Assembly (NCBI GenBank): GCA_002714565.1
Contig: PAXU01000075.1
Location: 41,525-47,426, forward strand
Length of the DNA: 5,902 nt
Direction of reading: 5' to 3'
Source of the DNA: Rhodopirellula sp.
GTDB taxonomy: Bacteria; Planctomycetota; Planctomycetia; Pirellulales; Pirellulaceae
Shown here: positions 5,750 to 5,902 of the stretch, piece by piece
How the letters are laid out: each line of letters opens with the position of its first letter
How positions within the stretch are numbered: position 1 is the first letter of the stretch
Made by a program: the position numbers and the translations under genes
Notes under the pieces: model-generated
What the model was told of the DNA's origin: nothing
Database searches by the model: none
The model's input: the letters and a program-made list of their open reading frames with translations, nothing else

Positions 5750-5902
5750 TTACTTGATTTCGTAGGCCTTTTCGGATTTGGCATTTCCACCGAAGGAAGC
5801 ACGGAAGGTGTCAGCGACGCCTTCGATCGTCTTTTTCGGACCAGTTAGCTTGAGGAAGTAATTCCCCTTGTCCTTGACCATCAATACAACGCCCAGCATC
5901 TT
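5750..5902 (-). CDS. Unrecognised protein, C-terminal 50 residues (5' end outside window)
   Basis: The minus-strand frame is open from the right edge to a TAA at 5750-5752. The visible part includes KMLGVVLMVKDKGNYFLKLT, followed by GPKKTIEGVADTFRASFGGN and a lysine-rich end (EKAYEIK). The pattern of a hydrophobic strand, an aromatic-rich strand ending in KLTGP, then an amphipathic helix looks like the closing strand-helix of a small alpha/beta domain. I vaguely associate KLTGP-type C-termini with uncharacterised planctomycete exported proteins, but cannot confirm it. Codon choice favours AAG for lysine and C-ending pyrimidine codons (TTC, TAC, GAC, ATC). That differs from the mixed usage of the other genes and supports a real, possibly well-expressed coding region. 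It lies upstream of purE on the same strand, 255 bases away, so is probably a separate unit. Confidence 0.7.
   Translation of the reverse strand, partial: KMLGVVLMVKDKGNYFLKLTGPKKTIEGVADTFRASFGGNAKSEKAYEIK

Overview
The window looks like a piece of a planctomycete-type bacterial chromosome. The evidence is the combination of gene families: an NHL beta-propeller protein, an exported Gfo/Idh/MocA oxidoreductase with a twin-arginine leader, a membrane-anchored multiheme cytochrome c with a HEAT-like tail, and moderate base composition. This is inference from gene families and style; there is no rRNA or other phylogenetic marker to confirm it.

Left arm (1-3929, + strand). Four same-direction genes are separated by only 45, 24 and 50 bases and probably form one transcription unit. 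They are the C-terminal end of an NHL-repeat protein (runs in from the left edge), a Tat-type Gfo/Idh/MocA oxidoreductase (418-1449), an eight-CxxCH cytochrome c anchored by two N-terminal membrane helices (1474-3450), and an unrecognised four-helix membrane protein with an HxHG motif (3501-3929). All four are predicted to act outside the cytoplasm or in the membrane. One reading is a cell-envelope oxidation or electron-transfer module, but no substrate can be read from the sequence.

Right arm (3918-5494, - strand). purE (N5-CAIR mutase of purine synthesis) and mtnA (5-methylthioribose-1-phosphate isomerase of methionine salvage) overlap by one base in a TAGTG junction, so they are almost certainly co-transcribed and translationally coupled. 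mtnA converges on the membrane-protein gene, and the two coding regions overlap by 12 bases. There is therefore no intergenic space for a terminator there.

Right edge (5495-5902). A 255-base non-coding stretch lies upstream of purE. It holds a perfect 19-base palindrome and a second inverted repeat, which are candidate operator or RNA-structure elements. Beyond it is the C-terminal 50 residues of another minus-strand protein of unknown function that runs off the right edge.

I see no mobile element, tRNA, rRNA, CRISPR array or clear defence system. The most unusual content is the octaheme cytochrome with its neighbours and the palindrome upstream of purE.
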